From NCBI GenBank assembly GCA_030448125.1, contig JAUJNO010000001.1, forward strand, positions 463,134 through 519,209: a stretch of 56,076 bases of DNA, read 5' to 3'. Source of the stretch: Rubrobacteraceae bacterium (GTDB lineage: Bacteria; Actinomycetota; Rubrobacteria; Rubrobacterales; Rubrobacteraceae). Shown piece after piece: positions 1-8,009 of this stretch (position 1 is the stretch's first letter; every line of letters starts with the position of its first letter). The notes beneath the pieces were generated by a model, which saw only the letters and a program-made list of their open reading frames with translations, did no database searches and was not told the origin of the DNA. Both the position numbers and the translations under genes were made by a program.

Positions 1-26
1 GCCGGCCCTCACGGCCTCCTCGGCGA

Positions 27-218
27 TCAGTCCGTAACGGCGTACGAGGAGGGACGAGGCAACGCTCGGCGAGCCGGGCGACCGACGGCTCCTCGTCCTC
101 GGGCCGGCCGCACCAAGGCCCCGCCGACGCAGGCCGTCGCCAGGAGGAGCGCGCCGGCGCCGAGCAACGCTACCGCCGCCCGTCTGGCGCTCCGAAGTGA
201 CCGCCCCACGCGGGTCAT
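27..218 (-). CDS. possible exported protein, poorly supported
   Basis: A 63-codon reading frame on the minus strand begins with a basic stretch (MTRVGRSLRSARR) followed by a hydrophobic Ala/Leu core ending near a cysteine (ALLLATAC), which looks like a signal or lipoprotein-type leader. The rest is Arg/Pro-rich and unlike a folded protein. Another frame across the same bases reads more naturally towards the window edge (LIAEEAVRAG), so the gene may be frameshifted or continue outside the window. No family is recognised. Confidence 0.2.
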   Translation of the reverse strand: MTRVGRSLRSARRAAVALLGAGALLLATACVGGALVRPARGRGAVGRPARRALPRPSSYAVTD

Positions 219-413
219 GTTTCTTGGATGCTCGAGTGTTCGTCGGTGCGGCGGTCGACGGGTTCTCGTCTGCGAGCGGGCGTACCTCGCTCGGGCTTGC
301 GAGCGCGTAGCAAGAGGGGCTGAGTAGACATTCCCGGGCTGGGTATCTATTCTTGACCTGCCAGGGAACGGGGCAGGGGTAGTTGGTTCACCCCAATACG
401 AAGGAGGCACCCT

Positions 414-476
414 TTGAGTATAGCGATAGCATCGTTGTTGGCCCTTATCTGGGAGGAGGTCCCTCTTTGGGTCTAG
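414..476 (+). CDS. 20-residue hydrophobic peptide, coupled to next gene
   Basis: A TTG-initiated frame of 20 codons follows a perfect AAGGAGG ribosome binding site at 401-407, spaced seven bases. The peptide is almost wholly hydrophobic (MSIAIASLLALIWEEVPLWV) and its stop overlaps the start of the membrane protein at 467, suggesting translational coupling. Alternatively this is the true N-terminus of that protein, put out of frame by an indel near 470. No homologue can be named. Confidence 0.3.
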   Translation: MSIAIASLLALIWEEVPLWV

Positions 477-880
477 CCATAATATCTCTACTCGTTCTGG
501 TCGTCATGGGCGCCCTCGCGGGCCTGTTGTTTTTCCGCGCCTTCGGACAGGCGGCTGCCCGCGACGAGGACCAGGCGGGGGGCGGGAACGAAGAAGATGG
601 GGACCAGCCGGGGAGCCTCGGCGAGGAGACCAGGCGATCGGTTTGGTTCTTCTTGGGGGTGGGCGCGGCCATGACCGCCATGCTCATAGACGTTGCGGCG
701 GTGGTCACCGCTTTCTCCGGCGATAACCAATTCGAGAACAACGCGTCGTCGGTCGCGTTCCTGGCATTCATGCTGGCGGTGATCGCCTACTTCCTGGGAG
801 CCCGCATGATCGCCGCCGGGGCCGTCGTCTTTACCGTGGTAGCGCTCGCGGTCGCGGCGGCGATCATGCAGTGGCTTTAG
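467..880 (+). CDS. small multi-span membrane protein, unknown function
   Basis: A 137-residue protein starting at TTG 467, chosen because GGAGGAGG lies seven bases upstream (452-459). An earlier in-frame TTG at 383 lacks a ribosome binding site. The protein has a first membrane helix at about residues 1-22, an acidic Gly/Glu/Asp-rich loop (about 28-55), then three further hydrophobic helices; the last two are nearly contiguous at the C-terminus. The size and one-loop layout resemble small actinobacterial membrane proteins, but no family motif is visible. It is followed by a 428-bp gap before the PEP carboxykinase gene and is probably transcribed separately. Confidence 0.6.
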   Translation: MGLAIISLLVLVVMGALAGLLFFRAFGQAAARDEDQAGGGNEEDGDQPGSLGEETRRSVWFFLGVGAAMTAMLIDVAAVVTAFSGDNQFENNASSVAFLAFMLAVIAYFLGARMIAAGAVVFTVVALAVAAAIMQWL

Positions 881-1308
881 GCCCCCCGCTCGCCAGATGG
901 TACGCGCCACCAGCCCGACAACTCTCGGAAGGGGCAGCCGCCCGCCGCGACGGCGGTCATGTTCCTGGGCGGCGAAAACCCTCTTTCCGGAGGGTGCGGC
1001 GGCGTAACCGCCGTGGGAAGGTATGCCCGGTCCTGATAAGTCGTCGATCCAGGGCCGGGCACGGTGTACGTCTTTGGCGACGTTCTCCGGGTTCCCGCGT
1101 CTCGCCAACCGTGTCCCAGCGTCGTGGCAACGCGGCCCCGTTCAGGGTCGCGGGATGGGCGGAATATGGCATGGGGCGCCGCTCCTTCCGGCGGCGGAGG
1201 TTGTTCGGGTTTGCTAGACTTGGCCCTGGTGAGCGGCACGTCGCGGCGCCCTTTCGGGGCCTTCTGAGATGGCGGATGCCGGCTCGGGAACATGGTGAAA
1301 GGGATCTT
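881..1308 (+). other. long leader/intergenic region ahead of pckA
   Basis: No convincing gene is seen in these 428 bases. The region is GC-rich and contains small hairpins, for example GGCGG-CGTAA-CCGCC near 1000, and one large hairpin at 1024-1061 listed separately. It could be a structured 5' untranslated region of pckA, but it does not match any riboswitch consensus that I recognise. A weak ribosome binding site, GAAAGGGA, lies just before the pckA start. Confidence 0.4.
1024..1061 (+). promoter_or_regulatory. strong hairpin in the pckA upstream region
   Basis: Two 12-base arms (TGCCCGGTCCTG and CAGGGCCGGGCA) pair completely with one U-G wobble around a 14-base loop. No T-run follows, so it is not a standard terminator. 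It lies about 250 bases before pckA and may be part of a folded leader or a leftover of the upstream gene's 3' end. Confidence 0.35.
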
Positions 1309-2907
1309 ATGGACGTAGCAGTACGCAAGATGACGCTGGAGCGGCTTGGGCTGGTGCGCTACGGGGCGGTACACGAGAATTTGCCCCCCGCGCGGCTCGT
1401 GGAGGCGGCCGTCAGGCGCCGGGAGGGCATGATCGCCGAGAGCGGCGCTCTGGTCGCCAAGACCGGCAAGCGCACGGGCAGGTCGCCCAAGGACCGCTTC
1501 ATCGTAGAGGATGACGTGACGCGCGAAAAGGTCGCGTGGGGTGCGATCAACAAACCTTTCTCGACGGAGGCCTTCGAGGCCATTCTCAACAAGGCCACCA
1601 ACTTCCTCGGCAACCTCGAGGAGTTCTACGTGGTGGATGCCTACGCCGGCGCCGATCCGAGGTACCGTTTGAACGTACAGGTCGCCGCCGAGTACGCCTG
1701 GCATGCTCTCTTCGCCCGCCAGCTCTTCCGTCGCCCAAGCCGCGAGGAACTCGACAACTTCGAGCCGGAGTGGACCGTGCTCTCCGTGCCCGGCTTCCTA
1801 GCCGAGCCCGAGGAGGACGGCACCGACTCCGAGACCTTCGTCGGCGTAGACTTCTCGCGCAAGGTCGTCCTCGTGGCCGGCACCAGGTACGCCGGCGAGA
1901 TCAAGAAGAGCATCTTCAGCGTCTTGAACTTCGTGCTGCCGACCGAGCACGGCGTCACGCCCATGCACTGCTCGGCGAACGTCGGAGAACGGGACGACGT
2001 GGCGCTCTTCTTCGGGCTATCCGGAACCGGCAAGACCACGCTCTCCGCGGATCCGGAACGCCGCCTGATCGGGGACGACGAGCACGGCTGGTCCGACGAG
2101 GGCGTCTTCAACTTCGAGGGGGGCTGCTACGCCAAGACCATCGACCTCTCGGAGGAGAAGGAGCCCCAGATCTACCACGCCATCCGCTTCGGGAGCGTCC
2201 TTGAGAACGTCGGCGTGGACCGCCAGAGCCGCCACGTCGACTACGCGGACGACCTCCTAACCGAGAACACCCGCGCTGCCTACCCCCTGGAGTACATCGA
2301 GAACTCCGTTCCCGACGGCCGGGGCGGCCACCCCGAGGCCGTCCTCTTCCTCACCGCCGATGCTTTCGGGGTTCTGCCGCCCATAAGCGCCCTCACCCCC
2401 GAGCAGGCCGCCTACTACTTCCTCAGCGGCTACACCGCCAAGCTCGCCGGCACCGAGGCCGACATGGAGAGCGAGGTCGAGGCGACCTTCTCGACCTGCT
2501 TCGGCGCTCCGTTCCTGCCGCTCCCGGCGACGACCTACTCGACGATGCTCTCCGAGAAGCTCCGGGAGCACGGGACGCGTTGCTACCTTATCAACACCGG
2601 CTGGTCCGGCGGCCCTTACGGGGTCGGGAGCCGCATAGACCTCGTCTCGACGCGCCAGATGGTGCGTGCGGTCATAAACGGCGAGCTCGACGGCTCCGAG
2701 ACGAGGACGGATCCCTTTTTCGGCCTGAACGTCCCCGTAGAGGTCCCCGGCGTGTCGACCGAGCTCCTCGACCCGCGGGAGACCTGGGACGACAAGGACG
2801 CCTACGACGAGCAGGCTAGAGAGCTCGCGCGCCTCTTCGCCGAGAACTTCAAGAAGTTCGAGGACCAGGTCGACGAGGAGGTCAGAAAGGCGGGGCCGTC
2901 GGCTTAG
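1309..2907 (+). CDS. pckA: phosphoenolpyruvate carboxykinase (ATP)
   Basis: This 532-residue cytosolic enzyme converts oxaloacetate plus ATP to phosphoenolpyruvate, CO2 and ADP, the entry step of gluconeogenesis from C4 acids. The length is normal for the ATP-dependent family. Visible motifs include the N-terminal TGKRTGRSPKDRF substrate loop, the P-loop GLSGTGKTTLSADP (from about residue 236), and the metal-binding kinase-2 region IGDDEHGW followed by FEGGCYAK. The ATG at 1309 is chosen because homologues begin at about this point; the frame upstream is open but of non-protein character. It is monocistronic: the next gene converges from the other strand after 25 bases. The long upstream region suggests regulation. 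Confidence 0.97.
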   Translation: MDVAVRKMTLERLGLVRYGAVHENLPPARLVEAAVRRREGMIAESGALVAKTGKRTGRSPKDRFIVEDDVTREKVAWGAINKPFSTEAFEAILNKATNFLGNLEEFYVVDAYAGADPRYRLNVQVAAEYAWHALFARQLFRRPSREELDNFEPEWTVLSVPGFLAEPEEDGTDSETFVGVDFSRKVVLVAGTRYAGEIKKSIFSVLNFVLPTEHGVTPMHCSANVGERDDVALFFGLSGTGKTTLSADPERRLIGDDEHGWSDEGVFNFEGGCYAKTIDLSEEKEPQIYHAIRFGSVLENVGVDRQSRHVDYADDLLTENTRAAYPLEYIENSVPDGRGGHPEAVLFLTADAFGVLPPISALTPEQAAYYFLSGYTAKLAGTEADMESEVEATFSTCFGAPFLPLPATTYSTMLSEKLREHGTRCYLINTGWSGGPYGVGSRIDLVSTRQMVRAVINGELDGSETRTDPFFGLNVPVEVPGVSTELLDPRETWDDKDAYDEQARELARLFAENFKKFEDQVDEEVRKAGPSA

Positions 2908-2932
2908 GAACCTGCCGTCGGCTCTTGCTCTG

Positions 2933-4213
2933 CTACAGGTAGTATCTGAGCAGAACGTAGGGGGTAGCGACGACGAGCGAGATGAGGGTTACAGGGATGC
3001 CGTAGATCATGAACCTGAGGAAAGAGATCTTCTTTCCTGCCCGCTCGCTCATGCCGGCGACGACGACGTTGGCGGAGGCTCCAATCAGGGTGAAGTTGCC
3101 GCCGAAGTCCGCCCCGATAGCGAGTGCCCACCACAAGGGACGTACCTCCGCCTCCGAGAGGCCCTCTGCCTGAGCCAGCCCCTGTATCACGGGGATCATG
3201 GTAGCCGTAAACGGTATATTGTCTACAATCCCGGAGGCGATAGCGCTCCCCCACATTACCAGCATCGCCGTGAGGGCCGGTGAGCCCCCGATCCCGATGA
3301 GGAGTTCCGCTATTCGATCGATGAACCCGGTGACCTCCAGGCCTCCGACGAGCACGAAGAGCCCGACGAAGAAGAGCAGCGTCGGCCACTCGACCTCGCG
3401 CAATACCTCCTCGACGTCGCTTTTTGCGTAGAGCATCAAGACCGCGGCTCCGAAGAGAGCTATTGTCGCCGCCTCCAGGTGCAGGGCGCCATGCAAGAAG
3501 AACCCGAGGATGACTACGCCGAGTACTATGAGCGACTTGCGGAGCAGGACCCAATCACGAATGGCGCCGCGCGCGTCCAATTTCCCGATGGTTCCTTCGG
3601 CACCTTCGCTGGCTCGCAGTTCGCGGCGGAAGACGAGGTAGAAAAACCCGAGTACGACCGGTAGGGCGAGGAGGACCACGGGGGCGAGGTTCAGGACGAA
3701 GTCTGCAAAGGAGAGATCCGCCGCGCTCCCGATCAGGATGTTCGGTGGGTCGCCGATCAGGGTGGCAGCCCCGCCTATGTTCGACGCCATGACCTGGGCC
3801 AGCAAGAACGGCATCGGCGAGACGTCCAGCGCGTCCGCGATCAGGAACGTCACCGGCACCATGAGGATGACGGTGGTCACGTTATCCAGAAAGGCGGAGA
3901 GAAAGGCCGTTACGAGGCTTAGCAGGATCAGTATCCGGCCGGGGCGCGCCTTGCCCAACTGGGCGCTCCTTATAGCCAGGTACTCGAAGAGGCCAGTCTT
4001 GTTCAAGATGGCGACTATGACCATCATACCGGCGAGCAGGCCGATAGTGTTCCAATCTACGAACTCGCTCGCCGCCTCGGTCTGCTCGACGACGCCGAAG
4101 GCGACGACGACCGCCGCTCCGAGCAAGGCCGCGACCGTCCGGTTTATTAGCTCCGTGGCAATGCCTACCAGCACCACGACGAAGAGCGCTACGGCGAAAA
4201 TCTCCTCCATCAA
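2933..4213 (-). CDS. ArsB/NhaD-type anion or Na+/H+ transporter
   Basis: A 426-residue inner-membrane protein of the ion transporter superfamily that includes ArsB, NhaD and the human P protein. About eleven hydrophobic spans are visible. The twin family signatures are present: SNIGGAATLIGDPPN in the first half and DFGGNFTLIGASANVV in the second, with SGIVDNIPFTATMIPV before the latter and FLDNVTTVILMVPVT in the first half. Which ion it moves (arsenite, Na+, citrate) cannot be told from sequence; there is no arsR or arsC nearby. It is divergent from the CBS-domain gene, with a palindromic AT-rich ATTATATAAT at 4221-4230 in the shared promoter region. Confidence 0.85.
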   Translation of the reverse strand: MMEEIFAVALFVVVLVGIATELINRTVAALLGAAVVVAFGVVEQTEAASEFVDWNTIGLLAGMMVIVAILNKTGLFEYLAIRSAQLGKARPGRILILLSLVTAFLSAFLDNVTTVILMVPVTFLIADALDVSPMPFLLAQVMASNIGGAATLIGDPPNILIGSAADLSFADFVLNLAPVVLLALPVVLGFFYLVFRRELRASEGAEGTIGKLDARGAIRDWVLLRKSLIVLGVVILGFFLHGALHLEAATIALFGAAVLMLYAKSDVEEVLREVEWPTLLFFVGLFVLVGGLEVTGFIDRIAELLIGIGGSPALTAMLVMWGSAIASGIVDNIPFTATMIPVIQGLAQAEGLSEAEVRPLWWALAIGADFGGNFTLIGASANVVVAGMSERAGKKISFLRFMIYGIPVTLISLVVATPYVLLRYYL

Positions 4214-4220
4214 GGCCAGG

Positions 4221-4230
4221 ATTATATAAT
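4221..4230. promoter_or_regulatory. palindromic -10-like element between divergent genes
   Basis: ATTATATAAT is a perfect palindrome containing TATAAT on both strands, in an otherwise GC-rich gap between the divergent transporter and CBS genes. It could serve as the -10 box for either direction. No good -35 partner is seen, so this is tentative. Confidence 0.35.
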
Positions 4231-4281
4231 AGGGGCTCGACCGAAACCCCTACGTCCGGCGGGAGCCGCCTGGAGGTGGAC

Positions 4282-4770
4282 GTGAGCAGCGAGAGAACGC
4301 CCCGCCGTGAGACCGGCCGGGACATAAAGCTCGAAGAGATCATGCATCCGGCCGTGAGCGTCACCCCGGACGCCTCAGGGAGGGAGGCGTTGAAGGTCTT
4401 GCTGGAGAACGAGGTCCCGGGCCTCCCGGTGGTGAATGAGGAGGGACTTTTGGTCGGTTTCGTGACCGACGCGCACCTCCTGGCCTCCGCGTTGCCCGAG
4501 TACCTGAAGGTCATGGCGGACGTCTCCTTTGTCTCCGAGGCCGGGGATGAGTGGGTGAACTACTTCGCCGGGTCGGCCGAGAGCCCGGTGAGCGAGATGA
4601 TGACCAAGGAGGTCTCCCAGATAGAAGTCGGCACCAGCGAGGTCGTCGCCGCCCACAAGATGGTCCACGATGGGGTCTCGAGCGTCGTCGTCACCGACAA
4701 TGGCAAGGTCGTCGGCATCGTGACCCGCCTCGACCTCTACGCCGCTATCGTGGACCTGGAGCGGGACTAG
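4282..4770 (+). CDS. tandem CBS-domain protein
   Basis: A 162-residue soluble protein made of a CBS pair: the first domain begins at IMHPAVSVTPDASGREAL, the second at MTKEVSQIEVGTSEV, and both end with the typical (V)VGxVT signature (LLVGFVTDAHLL, KVVGIVTRLDLY). CBS pairs usually bind adenosine nucleotides and report energy state. The GTG at 4282 is preferred because GGAGG ends five bases upstream; an in-frame GTG at 4276 overlaps that site. It stands alone, divergent from the ArsB/NhaD-type transporter, and could modulate it, but this is only inferred from position. Confidence 0.85.
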   Translation: MSSERTPRRETGRDIKLEEIMHPAVSVTPDASGREALKVLLENEVPGLPVVNEEGLLVGFVTDAHLLASALPEYLKVMADVSFVSEAGDEWVNYFAGSAESPVSEMMTKEVSQIEVGTSEVVAAHKMVHDGVSSVVVTDNGKVVGIVTRLDLYAAIVDLERD

Positions 4771-4968
4771 TAGCGTGGATCCCTTCCCCAAAGACGCGGC
4801 GGCCCGGTTTGTTGCTCGTAATGGTTTTGGATGCTTTCGTGAACTTCCCGGGTCCCTTGTGAGTCCTGACCGGTAATCCGGCTCGCTTACGCGCTTTTTG
4901 AGGCTCTGAAGGAATTTGGGTTAGCGTCCGTTGTTCTCTGCCTTCCGCTCAAGCTCGCTACTCTATGC

Positions 4969-5646
4969 TCACCGTGTGTTGGCGGTCCCGTCGTCGCTAA
5001 CGTACCCCAGGTGGAGGTGGTCCTCGTGGAGCGCGAGTTGGTCGTCGTCCAGGATCCAACCCTCCCTACGCGAGCCTCCGAGGGTCTCCACCCAACTGCG
5101 CGGTCCTATGATCTGGTCCGGTCTCTGCCCAGGGGGGATGCCGGAGATCGTCCTGCCGACGTCCAGAACGTCCGGGTCGGCGCCGTTCCTCCTGAGGGGC
5201 TTGCCGTCTACCCTCCGTATGTCGGCGGCTCTACCGTAGTAGTGCGTGTTTGGCAAACCGCCGGCCTCTCCATAACCATCGGGGATGAGGGGGCCGTCCG
5301 GGATGCCCGGTAAGAAGTAGTGGCCCTCCTTGAAGGCGTCGACGCAGACCTGATGCTCCTCCGCCACGGTCTGTAGAGTGTTCACCAGGCGTTCATCCAC
5401 GACTCCGTCCCTAAGATCCCCTATCGCCCTGGGCGAGGCCTCGAAGTTGCGAGTCTCCAAGAGCCCCCTCGCTTTGCCGCTTGCGCCTTCGGCGGCCCCT
5501 TCGCGGCCCGGCACGCACGGCCCCAAAGCAAGCCTTCCGCCATCCCCGAAGAAGATCAGAAACACCACGCCGCAGAGCAAAACGGCGGCGACGAGGATCG
5601 GGGCCAGCCGGCCGAGGCGTGAGCCCTTTTTCGGGCTGGCTACCAC
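4969..5646 (-). CDS. membrane-anchored M15/hedgehog-fold peptidase-like protein
   Basis: A 225-residue protein with a basic N-terminus, a single membrane helix or signal anchor (about residues 12-33) and an extracytoplasmic domain. The domain carries THYYGRAADIRRVDG and, near the C-terminus, HEDHLHLGY. These correspond to the HxxGRAxD and HxDHxHxG metal-binding motifs of the DD-peptidase/hedgehog (M15-like) fold, so zinc-dependent cell-wall or peptide hydrolysis is plausible. Similar actinobacterial proteins are annotated only as hypothetical. The start is GTG at 5646. No operon partner is evident; flanking DNA on both sides lacks intact genes. Confidence 0.6.
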   Translation of the reverse strand: MVASPKKGSRLGRLAPILVAAVLLCGVVFLIFFGDGGRLALGPCVPGREGAAEGASGKARGLLETRNFEASPRAIGDLRDGVVDERLVNTLQTVAEEHQVCVDAFKEGHYFLPGIPDGPLIPDGYGEAGGLPNTHYYGRAADIRRVDGKPLRRNGADPDVLDVGRTISGIPPGQRPDQIIGPRSWVETLGGSRREGWILDDDQLALHEDHLHLGYVSDDGTANTR

Positions 5647-6268
5647 TCTGCCTCTTCGCCCCCGGACGGCTTCGCGCTCGATCCCCTGAGCGCCGGTGCT
5701 CGCGCCGGGCTGTACGGAGGACTTCTCCCCGTCACTCCGGCGCGCGTAACCGTCCTCGCCGCGTCCTGGGGGCGTGCGCTAAACCCCAATGAGCGGTTGA
5801 GATCGCTTGCCGGGGGCCGCGGAAGGAGGAATTTTGCGAAGAAGGGCCCTTATGCTCATACCGTGATTCTACGACGTGGCCCTGTCTCCGGTTTCCGCCG
5901 GGAAGCGGTGGCGCGAAAGCGTCCCGGAAGGCGTCGGCCTCTGATCGGTCAAAGCGTTGTGGTGAGCCCGCGCGGGCGGAGTCCCGAGCGCCGACCTGTA
6001 GAGCTTCGGCCGGCGGTCGAAAGTCGGCTGCTCTAGATCAGTTTCGCCCCCTATCCTGTTGGTGATCTCGTCGACTTGCTCTGCGACTATCCCTAGAGCA
6101 AAACCCCTGCGGCAGCTTGGGCGGATCCGGCACGGGCAGGAGCTTGGTGACCTCCACGCCGGTGATGACATCTTATACACCCCTCTCCTCGTTCCCCGGG
6201 CAGAGATATGGGCGCGGCGGAAGTGGTTCTCCGCTGCGCCCACCTGCTCTTCTCTCCGTGAAGGGACC
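5647..6268. other. 622-bp gap without an intact gene; possible catalase remnant
   Basis: No convincing gene is present. On the minus strand at about 6115-6172 a short frame reads TGVEVTKLLPVP, close to TGVDVKKMLPIP in the adjacent manganese catalase, which suggests the debris of a second catalase copy; further similarity fades quickly. A hairpin at 6212-6239 probably ends the catalase transcript. Confidence 0.35.
6212..6239 (-). terminator. hairpin downstream of manganese catalase
   Basis: Ten-base arms GCGCGGCGGA and TCCGCTGCGC pair with one wobble around an 8-base loop, 30 bases beyond the catalase stop codon on the minus strand. There is no T-run, so it may be a transcript-stabilising or weak terminator structure. 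Confidence 0.4.
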
Positions 6269-7159
6269 TTACACGTTCTTCATGAGGCGCTGGGCCATCT
6301 CCTGCAGCTCATCCATGTTGAGGCCCGGAGACGAGACCACCCTCTCCTCCGGCGGATCGGCCGCCTGACCGCCCTCGGGCGGGCCATCCTCGACCTCGAG
6401 CGGCGTCCCGTCTATCGGGTGCTCACCGTGCCAGATCGCGGAGATGTCCTTGAAGTCGTCCGGGCTGAAGCGGTAGAGCTTGCCGTGCAACCCCTTATCG
6501 GTGAACGGCTGTGATTCCTTGAAGGCTGAGTCGGGGATCGCCGGGATCGGCAGCATCTTCTTCACGTCTACGCCGGTGAGCTCCTCGAGCGCCTTGGCGT
6601 AGGCCAGCGCGTGCACCCCTCCGCGCACGAAGAGGTAGCCGAGCATCTGGCGGGCGCTGGGATGGTCGGTCATCTCGTAGACCCGGATCTTGTTCATCCG
6701 CGCCCCGTTCTCCAGGAAGAAGTTGTGCAAAAGATCGAGTATCAGGTCGCCGGAGTTGTACACGTAATCCCCGCTCCAGGGCTGGCCAAGCGAGTTGGCG
6801 GCCATCGCCCCCAGGCCGGTGTTGAGGAAGTGGTGCGCATTGCCCTGGCCCTTATAGTGCTTCAACGGCGACTCGTGTATGTCGTCGCCGTCCGAAGCGC
6901 CGGTGAGCATGCCGTTTACCGTCGCCGCCACAAGCTCGACGTGCCCGAACTCCTCGGTGGCGATGTTGGCGATGAGGTCGTAGTATGGCTTGACCTTGCT
7001 GCGCCCGCGGAAATTGAACGACTGGAAGGTGTAGTTCATAAAGGTGGACATCTCGCCAAAACGCCCGCCCATAAGCTCCTGGACCTTCGCGGCGGCGTCC
7101 GGGTCCGGTTCGGTGGGCATCGGCATCTCTACCTGCAGCTTGTCTATCCGTATAATCAT
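6269..7159 (-). CDS. manganese-containing catalase
   Basis: A 296-residue non-haem catalase that disproportionates hydrogen peroxide at a di-manganese site in a four-helix bundle. The ligand motifs of the family are visible: a Glu in FGEMSTFMNY, the ExxH pair in ATEEFGHVEL, the Glu in HNFFLENGARM, and the His in GGVHALAYAKALEELTG. Length and the C-terminal YRFSPDDFKDI segment are typical. The start MIIRIDKLQ with GAAAGGGG upstream is clear. It is divergent from an XRE-cupin regulator; the shared 220-bp region has overlapping palindromes (7325-7354), so control by that regulator is likely but inferred. Confidence 0.95.
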   Translation of the reverse strand: MIIRIDKLQVEMPMPTEPDPDAAAKVQELMGGRFGEMSTFMNYTFQSFNFRGRSKVKPYYDLIANIATEEFGHVELVAATVNGMLTGASDGDDIHESPLKHYKGQGNAHHFLNTGLGAMAANSLGQPWSGDYVYNSGDLILDLLHNFFLENGARMNKIRVYEMTDHPSARQMLGYLFVRGGVHALAYAKALEELTGVDVKKMLPIPAIPDSAFKESQPFTDKGLHGKLYRFSPDDFKDISAIWHGEHPIDGTPLEVEDGPPEGGQAADPPEERVVSSPGLNMDELQEMAQRLMKNV

Positions 7160-7324
7160 GCTTCCCCTTTCTTGGTTGCTTTTCGCTGGTTAGTTGAGAC
7201 GATGGCTTGAATCGCCCGCGAAGAGCTACTCGATTACCTCCTCCTTCCCACGCTACCTCCCTACGCCCCCCAGCGTACGCGCATAGATCCCTGTTGTCAA
7301 CCAGACAATGAAGAATGTTTTGTA

Positions 7325-7354
7325 TTGCCTGTGAGGCAATGCATTTGCCTCACA
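7325..7354. promoter_or_regulatory. overlapping palindromic operators
   Basis: Two perfect inverted repeats overlap: TTGCCT-GTG-AGGCAA at 7325-7339 and arms TGTGAGGCAA / TTGCCTCACA with a 5-base spacer at 7330-7354. Together they give three alternating half-sites. They sit in the divergent region between manganese catalase and the XRE-cupin regulator, 26 bases before the first ATG of the regulator frame, and are probably the regulator's own binding sites. Confidence 0.6.
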
Positions 7355-7409
7355 ATTCGATTGCCCGGCGGTCACCCTTATGGAGGGAGGAGGATGTAAA
7401 CTTCCGGGT

Positions 7410-8009
7410 ATGGCGGACGAAATCTCGGACGGGTTGAGCGCGGACCTCGTCAAGGTTGGGGAGCGGTTGCGGCGGTTGCGCAAGGAGCGGGGGTGGAAGC
7501 TGGAGGACCTCGCGGAGCGCACGAATCTCTCTCGGGCCTACCTGTCGAGGCTGGAGAATGGGGAGCGGCAGCCTTCGCTGACCGCGCTGTTCCACATCGC
7601 CCAGGCGTACGGGGTGGCGTTCTCTTCTCTGTTCGAGTCCGAGCCGGATTTCGAAAGCGGGGTGATCGTCCGGGCGGCGCAGACCCCGGTTCGGAGGGGC
7701 AACGGTCTGTTCTACGCCAGCCTATCCAAGGGCAGCTGGGCCTTCAACCTGCATCCCATAAGGATCTTGGTGCCGGCGGAGCGTGAGGAGGGAGAGGTCT
7801 ACCAGCACGAGGGCGAGCAGTGGCTGTACGTCGTCTCCGGGAGCCTGGGGTTGGAGATCGGGGACGAAGAGTTTATCCTCGAGCCGGGGGACGCGGCTCA
7901 CTTCAGCGCCGACAACCCCCACCGGCTCACGGCGCTCGGGGGACGGGACGCGGAGATCATCCTAGTGGCCTGCGCCGTACCGTACCTGCTCTTGAAGAGC
8001 TATCTGTAG
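7410..8009 (+). CDS. XRE-family regulator with C-terminal cupin domain
   Basis: A two-domain transcription factor: an N-terminal helix-turn-helix of the XRE type (VGERLRRLRKERGWKLEDLAERTNLSRAYLSRLENGERQPS, in part) and a C-terminal cupin sensor with YQHEGEQWLYVVSGSLGLEIG and LEPGDAAHFSADNPHR. Such XRE-cupin proteins sense small metabolites or redox cues and often autoregulate. The start is uncertain: ATG 7410 gives a natural N-terminus but lies 16 bases from the GGAGGGAGGAGG tract; the in-frame ATG 7380 has no ribosome binding site and would translate that tract. The flavin reductase gene follows with no gap (TAG then ATG), so they are cotranscribed. Confidence 0.85.
   Translation: MADEISDGLSADLVKVGERLRRLRKERGWKLEDLAERTNLSRAYLSRLENGERQPSLTALFHIAQAYGVAFSSLFESEPDFESGVIVRAAQTPVRRGNGLFYASLSKGSWAFNLHPIRILVPAEREEGEVYQHEGEQWLYVVSGSLGLEIGDEEFILEPGDAAHFSADNPHRLTALGGRDAEIILVACAVPYLLLKSYL

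Noticed and set aside
881..1308. In-frame N-terminal extension of pckA back to 871
   Set aside because: The extra 146 codons have no resemblance to PEP carboxykinases, which begin near the ATG at 1309.
877..1704. Long minus-strand frame opposite pckA
   Set aside because: It overlaps the well-supported pckA coding region and its upstream gap in antisense, has Arg/Pro-rich non-protein composition and no ribosome binding site.
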